From NCBI RefSeq assembly GCF_017316025.1, contig NZ_JAFLVT010000008.1, positions 434,001 to 498,000 of the forward strand: a DNA stretch of 64,000 bases, given 5' to 3'. Both the position numbers and the translations under genes were made by a program. Every line of letters begins with the position of its first letter. The first letter of the stretch is position 1. Below, one piece after another: positions 1 to 8,376 of this stretch. This stretch comes from Candidatus Enterococcus myersii. GTDB lineage: Bacteria > Bacillota > Bacilli > Lactobacillales > Enterococcaceae. The notes under the pieces are model-generated. The model saw only the letters and a program-made list of their open reading frames with translations, did no database searches and had not been told where the DNA came from.

Positions 1-329
1 ATTTCAAAAGAGGTTGTTGCTAACCGAGGTAAAGCAAAAAATGGTCCGATAACTAAGTATAATAAAATAGTAAAAATTTTGGCATAGGTCTTATTGACAC
101 GACAAGCTAAATCATAAAGTCCGCTACTGCGGGATAAACCGATAGCTAAAACACCTAAAAAAGGTAAGCCAATACCAGTAACCAAAAAACCTAAATTCGC
201 GCGAAAGACGTTAGCACCGGCTAGCTGTCCCATGTGCACTGGGAAAATTAAATTTCCCGCTCCAAAAAATAAACCAAATAACATTGAACCGACAAACAAA
301 TAATCTTTAAATTGCAGTTTCTTTTCCAT
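1..329 (-). CDS. brnQ: Branched-chain amino acid carrier BrnQ, N-terminal part (partial)
   Basis: Reading the minus strand from the ATG at 329 gives [20 protein letters not shown] followed by [10 protein letters not shown] and further hydrophobic segments, open to the window edge. This opening, with the GAGNLIFP motif in the first membrane segment, is characteristic of LIVCS-family branched-chain amino acid carriers (Na+/H+ symport of Leu, Ile and Val across the cytoplasmic membrane). A GAGGTGGG ribosome binding site lies just before the start. Only about 109 residues are in the window, so the C-terminal three quarters are missing because of the window cut, not because of damage. A CodY-like box lies about 150 bp upstream. 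Confidence 0.85.
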   Translation of the reverse strand, partial: MEKKLQFKDYLFVGSMLFGLFFGAGNLIFPVHMGQLAGANVFRANLGFLVTGIGLPFLGVLAIGLSRSSGLYDLACRVNKTYAKIFTILLYLVIGPFFALPRLATTSFE

Positions 330-478
330 TTTCCCACCTCTAAAATTGTGTTTTCTTAAAATAATTGCAAAAGGCTTCGATAAATAAGTCATTTGCTCTT
401 GTGAAAAGATTCTTTAAATGACAAATGTACCGTTTTATAAGTGTTACAAAAATAACAGAAAAGGTCTTGATTTTCAAG

Positions 479-493
479 AGTTTTCTGAAAGTT
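479..493. promoter_or_regulatory. CodY-like box between brnQ and the TMEM175-family gene
   Basis: AGTTTTCTGAAAGTT matches the CodY consensus AATTTTCWGAAAATT at 13 of 15 positions and is itself nearly palindromic. It sits in the divergent intergenic region. CodY control of brnQ genes is well established in low-GC Gram-positives; assignment here is by motif only. Confidence 0.4.
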
Positions 494-580
494 TGAATAA
501 AAACGCAGTAAAGCAGGGGATAAAAGGATTACTTGTGCCCATAATCTTTAGGTATGCTAAAATAAGACGAGGTGAATATT

Positions 581-1165
581 GTGACAAAAGGACGTTTAAC
601 GGCTTTTACTGACGGTGTTGTAGCAATCGTCATTACCATTTTAGTATTGGAAATTCGTTTTCCCCAAGCGCCAACTTTAGCATCACTTTTAGCCATGCGG
701 GATGTGTTAACTGCGTATACTATCAGTTTTATTTTTGTCGCGGTTATTTGGGTGACACATCATCGGGTGATGAAAATGACAGAAAAAGTCGATGACCGGG
801 TCATTTGGGCCAATATTTTTTGGCTTTTTTGGTTAACTTTGTGTCCAGCTGTCACGCAGTGGGTGGGAAGTAATCCGGGGATGTTCTGGCCAGCGTTAGC
901 TTATGTGGTGGTGTACACCATGTGGAGCTTTTCATTTGGTATTTTAACAAAGCAAATTTTAAAAGCGAATGATGACAACACCCGGGGAACACAGTTGTTG
1001 CGCAATGATCGTCGTAGCAGTTTTTCAATGGTGATTAATCTATTATTAGTGGCAGCCGTTTTTTGGCATCCTACGATTGGGTTGTTTGGTCGTTTTATTG
1101 TTTCTGCCATTTGGATTCCTTCTTACGAAACAGCCGCCAAAATTCAAGCAGGATTGCATCTATAA
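581..1165 (+). CDS. TMEM175-family (DUF1211) membrane protein, potential K+ channel
   Basis: Encodes about 194 residues with four to six hydrophobic segments. The N-terminus RLTAFTDGVVAIVITILVLE matches the conserved first helix of TMEM175/DUF1211 proteins (RxxAFxDGVFAIxxTLLVLE). Bacterial members form potassium-selective channels in which hydrophobic residues of the first helix line the pore. I use the GTG at 581, six bases after GAGGTG; the in-frame GTG at 572 lies inside that ribosome binding site. It stands alone between brnQ (opposite strand) and a terminator. The family call is firm; ion specificity is family knowledge and was not tested. Confidence 0.75.
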   Translation: MTKGRLTAFTDGVVAIVITILVLEIRFPQAPTLASLLAMRDVLTAYTISFIFVAVIWVTHHRVMKMTEKVDDRVIWANIFWLFWLTLCPAVTQWVGSNPGMFWPALAYVVVYTMWSFSFGILTKQILKANDDNTRGTQLLRNDRRSSFSMVINLLLVAAVFWHPTIGLFGRFIVSAIWIPSYETAAKIQAGLHL

Positions 1166-1209
1166 ATTTTTTTATTTTCGCAGGGGAATTTATCCTTTCT
1201 GATATAGAT

Positions 1210-1256
1210 AAAAAGCGTTGGTAGTGAAGGGGAATCCTTCATTACCAACGCTTTTT
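1210..1256. terminator. Bidirectional Rho-independent terminator
   Basis: AAAAAGCGTTGGTA pairs with TACCAACGCTTTTT across a short GAAGG...CCTTC upper stem. Runs of A and T on both sides suit the convergent genes ending at 1165 and 1293. Confidence 0.9.
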
Positions 1257-1292
1257 GCAGGTAACAAATAATTGTAACAAAAGGCCCTCATT

Positions 1293-2636
1293 TTATTTTC
1301 GCTCGAATTTAAAATGATAAATGAGCCACAAGATAACAAACCAAACTGGCGTTACCAAGGCTGCAATACGCGTCTCTTTTGATAAAAGTAAAACGACGGC
1401 AACAAATAATAAAAAGGCAAAAATTAAGACATTGCTATAAGGGTAAAGGGGCATTTTGAAGTCGTGACTTTTCTTTCCCAGCATACTTTTGCGATATTTC
1501 ATATGGGTGTAAACCAAGATACCCCAAATAAACAAAAAACAAGTCGTCGCAACACTTGTTACGATGGTGAATACCTCACTGGGCATAAAGTAATTTAAAA
1601 TGACGGCAATAAAAATGACTAATGCCGAAAAGAAGATGGCATTACCTGGAACTTGATGTTTGGTTAATTTTTCAAAGGGCTTTGGCGCACTGCCTTCTTG
1701 AGCTAAAGAGCGTAACATACGGCCGGTACTGTAAATCGCGCTGTTACAAGCAGATGCGGCGGCTGATAAAACGACTACATTAATGACAGTAGCAGCAGCA
1801 GTAATACCAATGTCAGAGAAGACTTCAACAAATGGACTTTCACTGGAATTTAAACTATTCCAAGGGTAAATTGCCATAATGACAAACAATGCTCCTAAAT
1901 AAAATAGAATAATTCGAATAGGGATGTTGTTAATTGCTTCTGGTAAAACTTTTTTCGGATTTTTGGTTTCGCCAGCAACAAGTCCAACCAACTCAATTCC
2001 GGCAAAAGCGAAAGTTACCATTTGAAAAGAGAGAATAAAGCCAGAGGCACCTTTTGGAAACCAGCCACCGTGATTCCAGACATTGCTGATATTAACTGTC
2101 CCTGCAGCGGTTTTGTAATGGGTGACAATCATATAGGCGCCTACGATTATTAAAGCAATAATGGCCACCACCTTGATTAAAGCAAACCAAAACTCCAATT
2201 CGCCAAATAAAGACACAGCAATCATGTTTAAGGCAACTAGTAAAACTAAGGCAATAATTTCAGGCAGCCATTGGGGGACTTGCGGAAACCAATACCTCAC
2301 GTAAAGTCCAGTGGCAGTTAAGTCGGCCATGGCAATTGAAATCCAACAAAACCAATAGGTCCAGCCGGTTAAAAATGCCCATTTTTTGCCTAAATATTCC
2401 GCAACAAAATCTAAAAAAGAGTGTTTGTCCGTATTTGATAAAAGTAACTCGCCTAAAGAGCGCATAATCAAAAAGCAAACGCAGCCGGTAATTAAATAGG
2501 CAAATAAAATGGAAGGTCCAGCTAATTGGATCGATTTGCCGGCACCTAAGAAAAGTCCTGTTCCAATCGCGCCTCCGATTGAAATTAATTGGACATGGCG
2601 ATTTTTTAAACTACGATTTAATTCTTGTGGTTCCAT
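1293..2636 (-). CDS. cycA: Amino acid permease, AAT family, CycA-like (D-Ala/D-Ser/Gly)
   Basis: A 447-residue, twelve-helix permease of the APC superfamily. It begins LNRSLKNRHVQLISIGGAIG, with GTGLFLGAG following, the helix-1 substrate-binding signature of AAT-family H+ symporters. Several stretches read almost like E. coli CycA: GELLLSN, FTGWTYWFCW, WNHGGWFPKG, FAFAGIELVG, INNIPIRIILFY and LVTPVWFVILWLIY. CycA takes up D-alanine, D-serine and glycine, which fits a genome that also has alr and ddl. It is monocistronic, with a perfect CodY box about 80 bp upstream. Substrate assignment is by similarity remembered by eye; another small neutral amino acid is possible. Confidence 0.75.
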   Translation of the reverse strand: MEPQELNRSLKNRHVQLISIGGAIGTGLFLGAGKSIQLAGPSILFAYLITGCVCFLIMRSLGELLLSNTDKHSFLDFVAEYLGKKWAFLTGWTYWFCWISIAMADLTATGLYVRYWFPQVPQWLPEIIALVLLVALNMIAVSLFGELEFWFALIKVVAIIALIIVGAYMIVTHYKTAAGTVNISNVWNHGGWFPKGASGFILSFQMVTFAFAGIELVGLVAGETKNPKKVLPEAINNIPIRIILFYLGALFVIMAIYPWNSLNSSESPFVEVFSDIGITAAATVINVVVLSAAASACNSAIYSTGRMLRSLAQEGSAPKPFEKLTKHQVPGNAIFFSALVIFIAVILNYFMPSEVFTIVTSVATTCFLFIWGILVYTHMKYRKSMLGKKSHDFKMPLYPYSNVLIFAFLLFVAVVLLLSKETRIAALVTPVWFVILWLIYHFKFERK

Positions 2637-2717
2637 AAATCATTCATCCTTTGTAGGTGAGCACTACACTCACACAAATTTTTAAAAGTTTGAAAAGCAT
2701 TGGCTCCATTTTAGGAT

Positions 2718-2732
2718 AATTTTCTGAAAATT
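2718..2732. promoter_or_regulatory. Perfect CodY box upstream of cycA
   Basis: AATTTTCTGAAAATT equals the published CodY consensus (AATTTTCWGAAAATT) at all 15 positions. It lies 82 bp upstream of the permease start, a usual position for CodY repression of amino acid uptake when branched-chain amino acids and GTP are plentiful. Confidence 0.65.
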
Positions 2733-2864
2733 TCAATGATTGATTTTTAAACCGGTAGATAAAAAGCCTTCGTAAGCTTAATTTGCTTAGTTTCACAACG
2801 CGTTAGTTCGTAAATTTAGCCCCATAATCTTACCATAAGTGATTTATTTAGAAAAAATCTGTCG

Positions 2865-2922
2865 AAAAAAAACACCGGGTAGGTTTTAGAAGATTTATTA
2901 TCTTCTAAAATCTATCCGGTGT
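2865..2922 (-). terminator. Terminator of the glnQ operon
   Basis: Long hairpin ACACCGG-TAG.TTTTAGAAGA / TCTTCTAAAA.CTA-CCGGTGT with a run of T residues following on the minus strand, immediately after the stop of the ABC ATPase gene. Confidence 0.9.
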
Positions 2923-2927
2923 AACGA

Positions 2928-3674
2928 TTATGCGTCTTTGTCTAAAACGCGATGTAGAAATTTTTTGGTGCGTTCTTCTTTTGGATTTGCAAAGATATCT
3001 TCTGGTGAACCTTGTTCAGCGATAACACCTTTATCCATGAAGATTACGCGATCAGAGACATCACGGGCAAAATCCATTTCGTGGGTTACGACTACCATGG
3101 TTAGACCAGTATGGGCTAAAGCTTTCATGGTTTTTAAAACTTCTCCTACCATTTCAGGATCTAGCGCAGAAGTTGGTTCGTCAAAAAGCATCACATCTGG
3201 ATCCATTGATAACGCACGCGCAATGGCTACCCGTTGTTTTTGACCACCGGATAATTGAGCAGGCTTGGCATCAACGTAGCGATCCATACCAACTTTTTCT
3301 AAGTTTTCTAAAGCAATCTTTTTTGCTTCAGCGCGGTTTCGTTTTAAAACTGTGGTTTGACCAGTGACACAATTTTCCAAAACGTTCATATTGTTGAACA
3401 GATTAAAGGATTGGAAAACCATGCCTAAATGCGTCCGATACTTTGTCAGGCTATAACCTGGGGATAAAACATTTTCTCCTTTATAATAAATTTCACCACT
3501 AGTAGGTTTTTCTAGTAAGTTAATGCAGCGTAATAAAGTTGATTTACCAGAACCAGAGGAACCGATAATTGAAACAACTTCACCTTTAGTTACAGAAAAA
3601 TCGATATCTTTTAAAACTTCATTTTCACCAAAGCTTTTTTTCAAATGCTGAATGTTAATAATTTGTTCTGCCAT
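2928..3674 (-). CDS. Amino acid ABC transporter ATPase (GlnQ/HisP type)
   Basis: 248 residues, the usual size for polar amino acid importers. Walker [10 protein letters not shown] is at residues 38-46, the Q-loop is MVFQSFNLF, the signature is [15 protein letters not shown], Walker B is [13 protein letters not shown] and the switch histidine is in VVTHEMDFA. It follows the substrate-binding/permease fusion gene by 23 bp, so the two form one operon and one transporter: the ATPase dimer drives two copies of the fused permease. The L-box upstream of the operon suggests lysine as substrate. Several residues match the GlnQ/HisP/ArtM group, so sequence alone does not separate lysine from arginine, histidine or glutamine. 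Confidence 0.85.
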   Translation of the reverse strand: MAEQIINIQHLKKSFGENEVLKDIDFSVTKGEVVSIIGSSGSGKSTLLRCINLLEKPTSGEIYYKGENVLSPGYSLTKYRTHLGMVFQSFNLFNNMNVLENCVTGQTTVLKRNRAEAKKIALENLEKVGMDRYVDAKPAQLSGGQKQRVAIARALSMDPDVMLFDEPTSALDPEMVGEVLKTMKALAHTGLTMVVVTHEMDFARDVSDRVIFMDKGVIAEQGSPEDIFANPKEERTKKFLHRVLDKDA

Positions 3675-3697
3675 GTTCTTTCCTCCTAAGCCTGTGC

Positions 3698-5302
3698 CTA
3701 TTGTTCTTCTGCTTCTAAATCAGCTTCGTCTGCTTTGATATAAGATTGGGGACCATCCATCCGTTTTTCCACAAAACGCAAAATGCGGGAGATGCTGTAG
3801 GTCATAATCAAATACATAATGCCGACAATTGTAAAGACTGGGAAGAACTTGTAGTTGGTTCCGGCAGCAGATGTTCCTTGGAAGAACAAGTCCGCAACAG
3901 AGATAACGCTTAGTACAGCTGTATCTTTAATATTAATGACAAATTCATTACCTGTCGCTGGCAAAATATTGCGGATTACTTGAGGCAAGACAACTTTTGT
4001 CATGGTTTGTCCGTGAGTCATCCCAATAGCTTGAGCGGCTTCAAATTGACCAGGGTCAACGGCAAAAATACCACCACGAACGATCTCAGACATATAAGCT
4101 CCGGTATTAACCGAGACAATGATAAAAGCAGCTAAAGTTCGATTCAAATCGATTTGGAAAACTTGTGCGAGTCCATAATAGATGACCATCGCTTGAACCA
4201 TCATTGGTGTACCCCGGAAAACTTCAATGTAAACAGAAAGTAGCCAATTAAAAAATCTTTGGAAGATGAAAACAGCTTTATTTTCTGCTTCTGGTAATGA
4301 GCGAACAACGCCGATTAATAAACCAAGACTCGTTCCTAAGATCGTGCTGACAATGGCAATCAATAAAGTTAAGCCCGCCCCACGTAAAAATAGTCCGCCG
4401 TATTGGCCCCAAATGGTTTTAATATCGTGTAAAAAGCCAGACTCTGCTTCATTTTCTTCTGTCGCAGCAGGTTGCTCTTTAATGGCAGCATCCATCAATT
4501 TTGTGCGTTCATCTTCAGAAATACCCGCTAAAATTTCATTAACCTTTGCGACATCAGGATCACCTTTACGCATTCCGACAGCGACTTGGACATCTTCTGG
4601 ATTGGTTTTAAAGCCTTTATCTTTGGCAAATTCTACCATAGCATAACTTTTATCAACGGATGTTGCAGTTACGCCTTCTGGTCGTTCTGAAACATAACCG
4701 TCAATCACACCAGAAGATAATGCCGCCCGCATTGCAGAAAAATTCTTTTGCGCTTGTTCTTTTTTTACATCGGGAATTTGGTCAATTACGGTATAGTGAA
4801 AGGTATTTAATTGTGCAGTGATTTTAGCGCCTTTAAAATCAGCTAAGTCTTTCGCTTTTGCGTATTTACTATCTTTTCGTGTGACAATAACGAGATGTGA
4901 TTCATAATAAGGATTGGTAAAGTCGATTTCTTTTTTACGTTCGGCAGTAGGTGACATGCCGGCAATAACAGCATCAATTTTTCCAGATTGCAATGCGACA
5001 GGTAGGCCATCCCAATCGGTTTTAACGATGACTAATTTTTTGCCTAACCCCTCGGCAACTTTTTTGGCAATCTGAACATCGTAGCCACCTGCCCAAGCTG
5101 AGCTTTCTCCTTGAATTGGGACAGCGCCGTGGGCATCATTGGTTTGCGTCCAGTTAAATGGCGCATAGCCAGCTTCCATGCCTACCCGTAAAGTGTCAGC
5201 TGGTGTTTTGCTGTCAGCTAAGGCCGGTGTCGCAGCAAAGGCGACGGTGAAAAAACTTAAAATAATGGTAAGTAGTGCGGTAACTGAGATTTTTTTGTTC
5301 AT
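3698..5302 (-). CDS. Amino acid ABC transporter substrate-binding/permease fusion, probably for lysine
   Basis: 534 residues from the ATG at 5302, which follows AAGGAGCAGAAC; longer in-frame readings run into the riboswitch terminator. A signal peptide (about 1-30, ending ATPALADS) leads into a periplasmic-binding-type domain (about 35-275, starting [16 protein letters not shown], with the SBP_bac_3 motif [23 protein letters not shown]). An acidic linker follows, then a HisM/GlnP-type permease (about 300-510, with the EAA loop [21 protein letters not shown] split over the membrane domain). One binding domain is fused per permease, as in lactic acid bacterial GlnP-type importers, some of which carry two. 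The lysine riboswitch upstream is the main evidence for substrate. Confidence 0.85.
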   Translation of the reverse strand: MNKKISVTALLTIILSFFTVAFAATPALADSKTPADTLRVGMEAGYAPFNWTQTNDAHGAVPIQGESSAWAGGYDVQIAKKVAEGLGKKLVIVKTDWDGLPVALQSGKIDAVIAGMSPTAERKKEIDFTNPYYESHLVIVTRKDSKYAKAKDLADFKGAKITAQLNTFHYTVIDQIPDVKKEQAQKNFSAMRAALSSGVIDGYVSERPEGVTATSVDKSYAMVEFAKDKGFKTNPEDVQVAVGMRKGDPDVAKVNEILAGISEDERTKLMDAAIKEQPAATEENEAESGFLHDIKTIWGQYGGLFLRGAGLTLLIAIVSTILGTSLGLLIGVVRSLPEAENKAVFIFQRFFNWLLSVYIEVFRGTPMMVQAMVIYYGLAQVFQIDLNRTLAAFIIVSVNTGAYMSEIVRGGIFAVDPGQFEAAQAIGMTHGQTMTKVVLPQVIRNILPATGNEFVINIKDTAVLSVISVADLFFQGTSAAGTNYKFFPVFTIVGIMYLIMTYSISRILRFVEKRMDGPQSYIKADEADLEAEEQ

Positions 5303-5390
5303 GTTCTGCTCCTTAAAAAGTATTTGACAATACCAACGAATGAAGTGGGGCCACTTAAGACTTAAGAGAGATGGGGGAAGTTGTAGCCAG

Positions 5391-5440
5391 CGAAAACAAA
5401 AACAGCCGAAATCTGTTCGTATGAAAAGAAATCGGCTGTT
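5391..5440 (-). terminator. Regulated terminator of the lysine riboswitch
   Basis: On the minus strand AACAGCCGA and TCGGCTGTT pair and are followed by TTTGTTTT. It lies between the aptamer and the coding start, with no gene ending nearby, so it is the expression platform rather than an ordinary gene terminator. Confidence 0.8.
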
Positions 5441-5471
5441 GACAAAGAGCATAATTCGTCGACAAACCTCT

Positions 5472-5646
5472 CACAAAACATAGCGCAACTTAGCCAAAAG
5501 CTAAGACAGTCCGCCGGGTATTTCCCGCGCGTCCCAACAAATCGGTGAGCAAACACGCGACTCATTTCGGCATCATACCCTAGGCCTGCTTCTTAATATT
5601 TGCTTACTCGACAGGATTAATGAATGATGCGACCTCTACCTCGGTG
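5472..5646 (-). promoter_or_regulatory. Lysine riboswitch (L-box) aptamer
   Basis: The minus-strand leader has the ordered conserved blocks of L-box RNA: GAGGTAGAGGTCGCATC, then CGAGTAAGC, GATGCCGAAATGAG, TTGTTGGGAC, and finally GGACTGTC before a TTAGC/GCTAA hairpin. AGAGGT...GAGTA forms the loop-E region of P2; GCCGAAA and GGACTGTC are junction-core segments. A short P1 can form between CAC.GAG.GTAG (near 5646) and CTAT.TTT.GTG (near 5472). A terminator hairpin with a T-run follows. Together with an amino acid ABC operon downstream this supports lysine-repressed transcription. I could not run a covariance model. Confidence 0.75.
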
Positions 5647-5667
5647 ACGGAGGTATCTCGTATTCAG

Positions 5668-5695
5668 TTGATAGTACAAGAGAATTTTACGTCAA
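5668..5695 (-). promoter_or_regulatory. Promoter of the riboswitch-ABC operon
   Basis: Minus strand TTGACG, 16-bp spacer, TATCAA. The predicted start near 5660 would place the aptamer right at the 5' end of the transcript. Confidence 0.5.
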
Positions 5696-5696
5696 T

Positions 5697-5919
5697 TTAG
5701 TAAAGCTGTCAAACTTTTTTACATTAAAATGAAATATTATGCAGTATTTTCAGCTAAATGAAGGTTCTTTAATTTTCACTTGAAATACTGTTGTATTAGT
5801 AATTTATCTAGGATTTACTTAAGTTTATATAAGGAGATGTTAGTTTTTACCAATGTTTTTTTTAGTTTTGTTTCAGCAAAGATTCATGAAAATATATGTA
5901 TAAAATATACGGAGAATAC
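5697..5919. other. AT-rich intergenic stretch without a recognised gene
   Basis: About 220 bp of AT-rich DNA. A 67-codon open frame crosses it, but its composition is low-complexity, it has no well-placed ribosome binding site and it runs through the terminator hairpin at 5920-5996, so I do not call it. No other structure was recognised. Confidence 0.4.
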
Positions 5920-5996
5920 AAAAAAATACTGCGTTAAGAAAATACCTGAAAAAAGGAGAACCCATTGTTTTCTTGTATTTTAAAAGCAGTATTTTT
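5920..5996 (-). terminator. Terminator after the small membrane protein gene
   Basis: AAAAATACTGC (minus strand, near 5996) pairs with GCAGTATTTTTTT (near 5920), with an inner AAAATAC/GTATTTT helix. Seven T residues follow on the minus strand. Confidence 0.7.
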
Positions 5997-6006
5997 CTTT
6001 ATTAAA

Positions 6007-6303
6007 TTAAGCGATACTTTCTTTTGGTTCGCGACCCAAAATAGCTTGGACAACGGTTAAGACAAGTAATACGCCGATGATAATATAAATCAAGCTTGAG
6101 TATTGTGTAATTCCCCAACCCCAGGTGCGATAAATTGCCAAGACGATTGCTTGTACGATGGCAGCAAGAACGTTAAAGAAAGCAAATGCCCATAAATTGC
6201 CGTTTTCTTTGCGGGCCAAATAAAAAATAGAAAAGAAAATGCTTAACGCAGCCCATGCAACACAAACTAGGATTACGCCCCAATAAATAATGAATGGTAC
6301 CAA
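6007..6303 (-). CDS. Small membrane protein, unknown function
   Basis: 98 residues from a TTG start at 6303, chosen because GAGGTG lies six bases before it; upstream in-frame codons would run through the operator-like palindrome. Three hydrophobic segments are visible (FIIYWGVILVCVAWAALSIF, a central AFFNVLAAIVQAIVLAIY and a C-terminal LIYIIIGVLLVLTVVQAIL), with a short charged tail EPKESIA. I do not recognise the family. It is a single-gene unit with its own near-consensus promoter, a perfect inverted repeat just after the transcription start, and its own terminator. This suggests tightly controlled expression, possibly in a stress response; that last point is inference. Confidence 0.6.
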   Translation of the reverse strand: MVPFIIYWGVILVCVAWAALSIFFSIFYLARKENGNLWAFAFFNVLAAIVQAIVLAIYRTWGWGITQYSSLIYIIIGVLLVLTVVQAILGREPKESIA

Positions 6304-6325
6304 TGGTTTCACCTCGCTTTTACAT

Positions 6326-6388
6326 AAACGTAACTTACTTGTTACGTTTTTCCCAATGTATTGTATCACGTTTACAAGACGCTGTCAT
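6326..6388 (-). promoter_or_regulatory. Promoter with a 24-bp perfect palindromic operator
   Basis: Minus strand ATGACA (6383-6388), 17-bp spacer, TACAAT (6360-6365). Just downstream, at about +4 to +27, AAACGTAAC and GTTACGTTT form a perfect 9-bp inverted repeat with a 6-bp spacer (6326-6349). The position is that of a repressor operator blocking initiation. The cognate regulator is not identifiable here. Confidence 0.55.
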
Positions 6389-6522
6389 GAATTGAATTCA
6401 TTTTCATTTATCCTGCCGATTTTAGTAGAGAAAATAAAGTGTTGGTAAAGACATTAATTGACGATTAATAGAGTTTAGGCTACTTTTAAAAAGACAAGTT
6501 TATTAGATTGGGAGTGGATAGT

Positions 6523-7434
6523 ATGTGGTTTGTAGCAGCGCTAGTAACAATTTTAGCTTGGGGGACAGCAGATCTTTTTTATAAGAAAGGCAATGACCCC
6601 AACGATAGCCACAGTGCGATGAAAACCACAATTATGGTGGGCTTAGTTATGGGACTACACGTTTTGTTTTATTATGTCATTTACGAAGGTATCAGTTATG
6701 ATTGGCATAATTTAGTGCTGTATTTGCCAGTATCGGCGATGTATATCTTGTCAATGGCGATTGGTTATTTTGGCTTACGTTATATCGAAGTTTCCATTTC
6801 CTCGCCAATCAGCAATTCTTCGGGGGCTGTAACTGCAGTATTAGGCTTTTTAGTTATGGGCAACAGCGTCAGTTGGTTACAGTTGGTCGCCATTTTGATG
6901 ATTTTAATTGGTATTTTACTGCTATCGATTTTTGAAAAAGAGCAAGATGATGCTACTCTTAAGGCAGAAGGTGTCAAAATTGATAAAAAATATCGCTTTG
7001 GTGCCATCGCAATTTTATTTCCCATTTTGTATATGATTATTGATGGAATGGGGACATTTTTAGATAGCTATTATTTAGAGTATCGCAAACTAATGCCTGA
7101 AGATCAGGCTAATATGAGTTATGAATTAACCTTTTTGATTGTGGCTTTAATTTTATGGGCATACTTAGAATGGGTGAAAAAAGAGCCCGTCTTTGTTTTT
7201 AATGAAAAAGACAAAGGTCTTGCGGCAATTTTTGAAACATTGGGGCAATTTTTCTACGTTGGAGCTGTTTCTACCAAAGAAGCAATTATTGTAGCGCCCT
7301 TAATTTCAGCTTATGCGATTGTATCGGTTATTTTAGGGCGTATCTTTTTAAAAGAAAAATTGAAAGCCAAACATTATTTTGTCATTGGTGCGATTATGAT
7401 TGGAATTATGATTTTAGGCTTTTATGATGCGTAA
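6523..7434 (+). CDS. DMT-superfamily (EamA-type) transporter
   Basis: 303 residues from the ATG at 6523, preceded by GGGAGTGG; an in-frame TTG at 6508 is less well placed. About ten hydrophobic helices are arranged as two five-helix halves (the first ends near LLLSIFEKEQ, the second near MIGIMILGFYDA). Each half has the proline- and glycine-bearing helix typical of drug/metabolite exporters (SPISNSSGAVTAVLGFL and APLISAYAIVSVILGRIFLKE). The start WFVAALVTILAWGTADLFYK is typical of the EamA group. These proteins export or import small metabolites across the cytoplasmic membrane; the substrate cannot be told from sequence. Monocistronic. Confidence 0.75.
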   Translation: MWFVAALVTILAWGTADLFYKKGNDPNDSHSAMKTTIMVGLVMGLHVLFYYVIYEGISYDWHNLVLYLPVSAMYILSMAIGYFGLRYIEVSISSPISNSSGAVTAVLGFLVMGNSVSWLQLVAILMILIGILLLSIFEKEQDDATLKAEGVKIDKKYRFGAIAILFPILYMIIDGMGTFLDSYYLEYRKLMPEDQANMSYELTFLIVALILWAYLEWVKKEPVFVFNEKDKGLAAIFETLGQFFYVGAVSTKEAIIVAPLISAYAIVSVILGRIFLKEKLKAKHYFVIGAIMIGIMILGFYDA

Positions 7435-7494
7435 TGGGTAAAAGTAATTCAGTAGATAAAAGGCTAATCTGTCAGATCTGATTATTTCAATAAT

Positions 7495-7585
7495 AAAAAA
7501 AGGCGGTTGTGATTTGTAACTTCAAAAAGTTGGCTTTAACAGTTAACGTTTGTTTTTTGAAGTTGAGTAATGCGGCTGCTTTTTT
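7495..7585 (+). terminator. Large hairpin terminator after the EamA gene
   Basis: AACTTCAAAAA (7518-7528) pairs with TTTTTGAAGTT (7554-7564) inside an outer AAAAAAGGCGG / GGCTGCTTTTTT stem ending in six T residues. Confidence 0.65.
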
Positions 7586-7664
7586 GTTTAAATAATTGTC
7601 AGATTTATAAGGAAATCAGCGAAGTAGGTGTTTCTGACGTATAATAGAAGTTGAGGTGTTATAA

Positions 7665-8366
7665 ATGACAGCAATAAAAGATGCTATAAAAATAATTGAT
7701 GCAGCCCCAAAAATTACCTTTTTAACCGGTGCCGGAGTTTCGACCCCATCGGGTATTCCAGATTATCGCTCGCTACAAGGAGTCTATCAGGGGATTGATC
7801 AGCCAGAATATTTATTAAGTCACGATTGTCTTGTTTATGAGCCACAAAAATTTTATCAATTTATCAAACAACTTTATCATCCGGAGGCACAGCCAAATAT
7901 TATTCATAAAAAGATTGCAGCCTTAGCAAGAAAAAAGCCCGTTTGGGTCATCTCCCAAAATATTGATGGGCTTCACGACAAAGCCAAAACGCCGCATGTT
8001 GTCAATTTCCATGGTAATTTATATGATGTTTATTGTTGTAAATGTAATCAAAGCATTCCTTGGGAAAAATATTTAACTTGTGATATCCATGAAAATTGTG
8101 GCGGACGTTTACGACCCAATATCGTCTTATATGGTGAAGGGTTTACAACCGATGTAGTTAATCACGCAACAGCTGCGGTTAAATCTGCAGATTTAGTAGT
8201 AATTGTCGGTACTAGTTTTCAAGTAGCGCCATTTAACCAACTGCTCTATTACCGGGACAAACACGCCAAAATTATGGCAATTAATCAAACACCCCTTGCT
8301 ATTCAGGAACCGTTTACCATGGTACAATGTGCGGCAGAAGATTTATTTAAGGAAATCAATATTTAG
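7665..8366 (+). CDS. Sir2-family NAD-dependent protein deacylase (sirtuin)
   Basis: 233 residues, the normal size of a bacterial sirtuin. Seen motifs: [19 protein letters not shown] (NAD-binding GAGxSxxSGIPDFRS, near 18-36), SQNIDGLH (NAD ribose contact), FHGN with the catalytic histidine, a zinc site formed by YCCKC and a later [10 protein letters not shown], and [11 protein letters not shown]. The enzyme removes acyl groups from lysines using NAD+, giving nicotinamide and O-acyl-ADP-ribose. It begins an operon whose other members are an acetyltransferase fusion and the niacin-responsive repressor NiaR, tying the group to acetylation and NAD status. The start follows GAGGTG. The preferred acyl group is not predictable. 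Confidence 0.9.
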   Translation: MTAIKDAIKIIDAAPKITFLTGAGVSTPSGIPDYRSLQGVYQGIDQPEYLLSHDCLVYEPQKFYQFIKQLYHPEAQPNIIHKKIAALARKKPVWVISQNIDGLHDKAKTPHVVNFHGNLYDVYCCKCNQSIPWEKYLTCDIHENCGGRLRPNIVLYGEGFTTDVVNHATAAVKSADLVVIVGTSFQVAPFNQLLYYRDKHAKIMAINQTPLAIQEPFTMVQCAAEDLFKEINI

Positions 8367-8376
8367 GAGGGTACTA

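Noticed and set aside
5341-5362. CTTAAG-A-CTTAAG repeat as a CiaR box
   Set aside because: Spacing is one base instead of five and the hexamer differs, so it does not fit CiaR.
5391-5646. T-box leader instead of a lysine riboswitch
   Set aside because: The T-box sequence (AGGGTGGNACCGCG) is missing, while the L-box blocks are present in order.
5780-5983. 67-codon frame on the plus strand
   Set aside because: AT-driven composition, no good ribosome binding site at the first ATG, and it runs into the terminator hairpin of the gene on the other strand.
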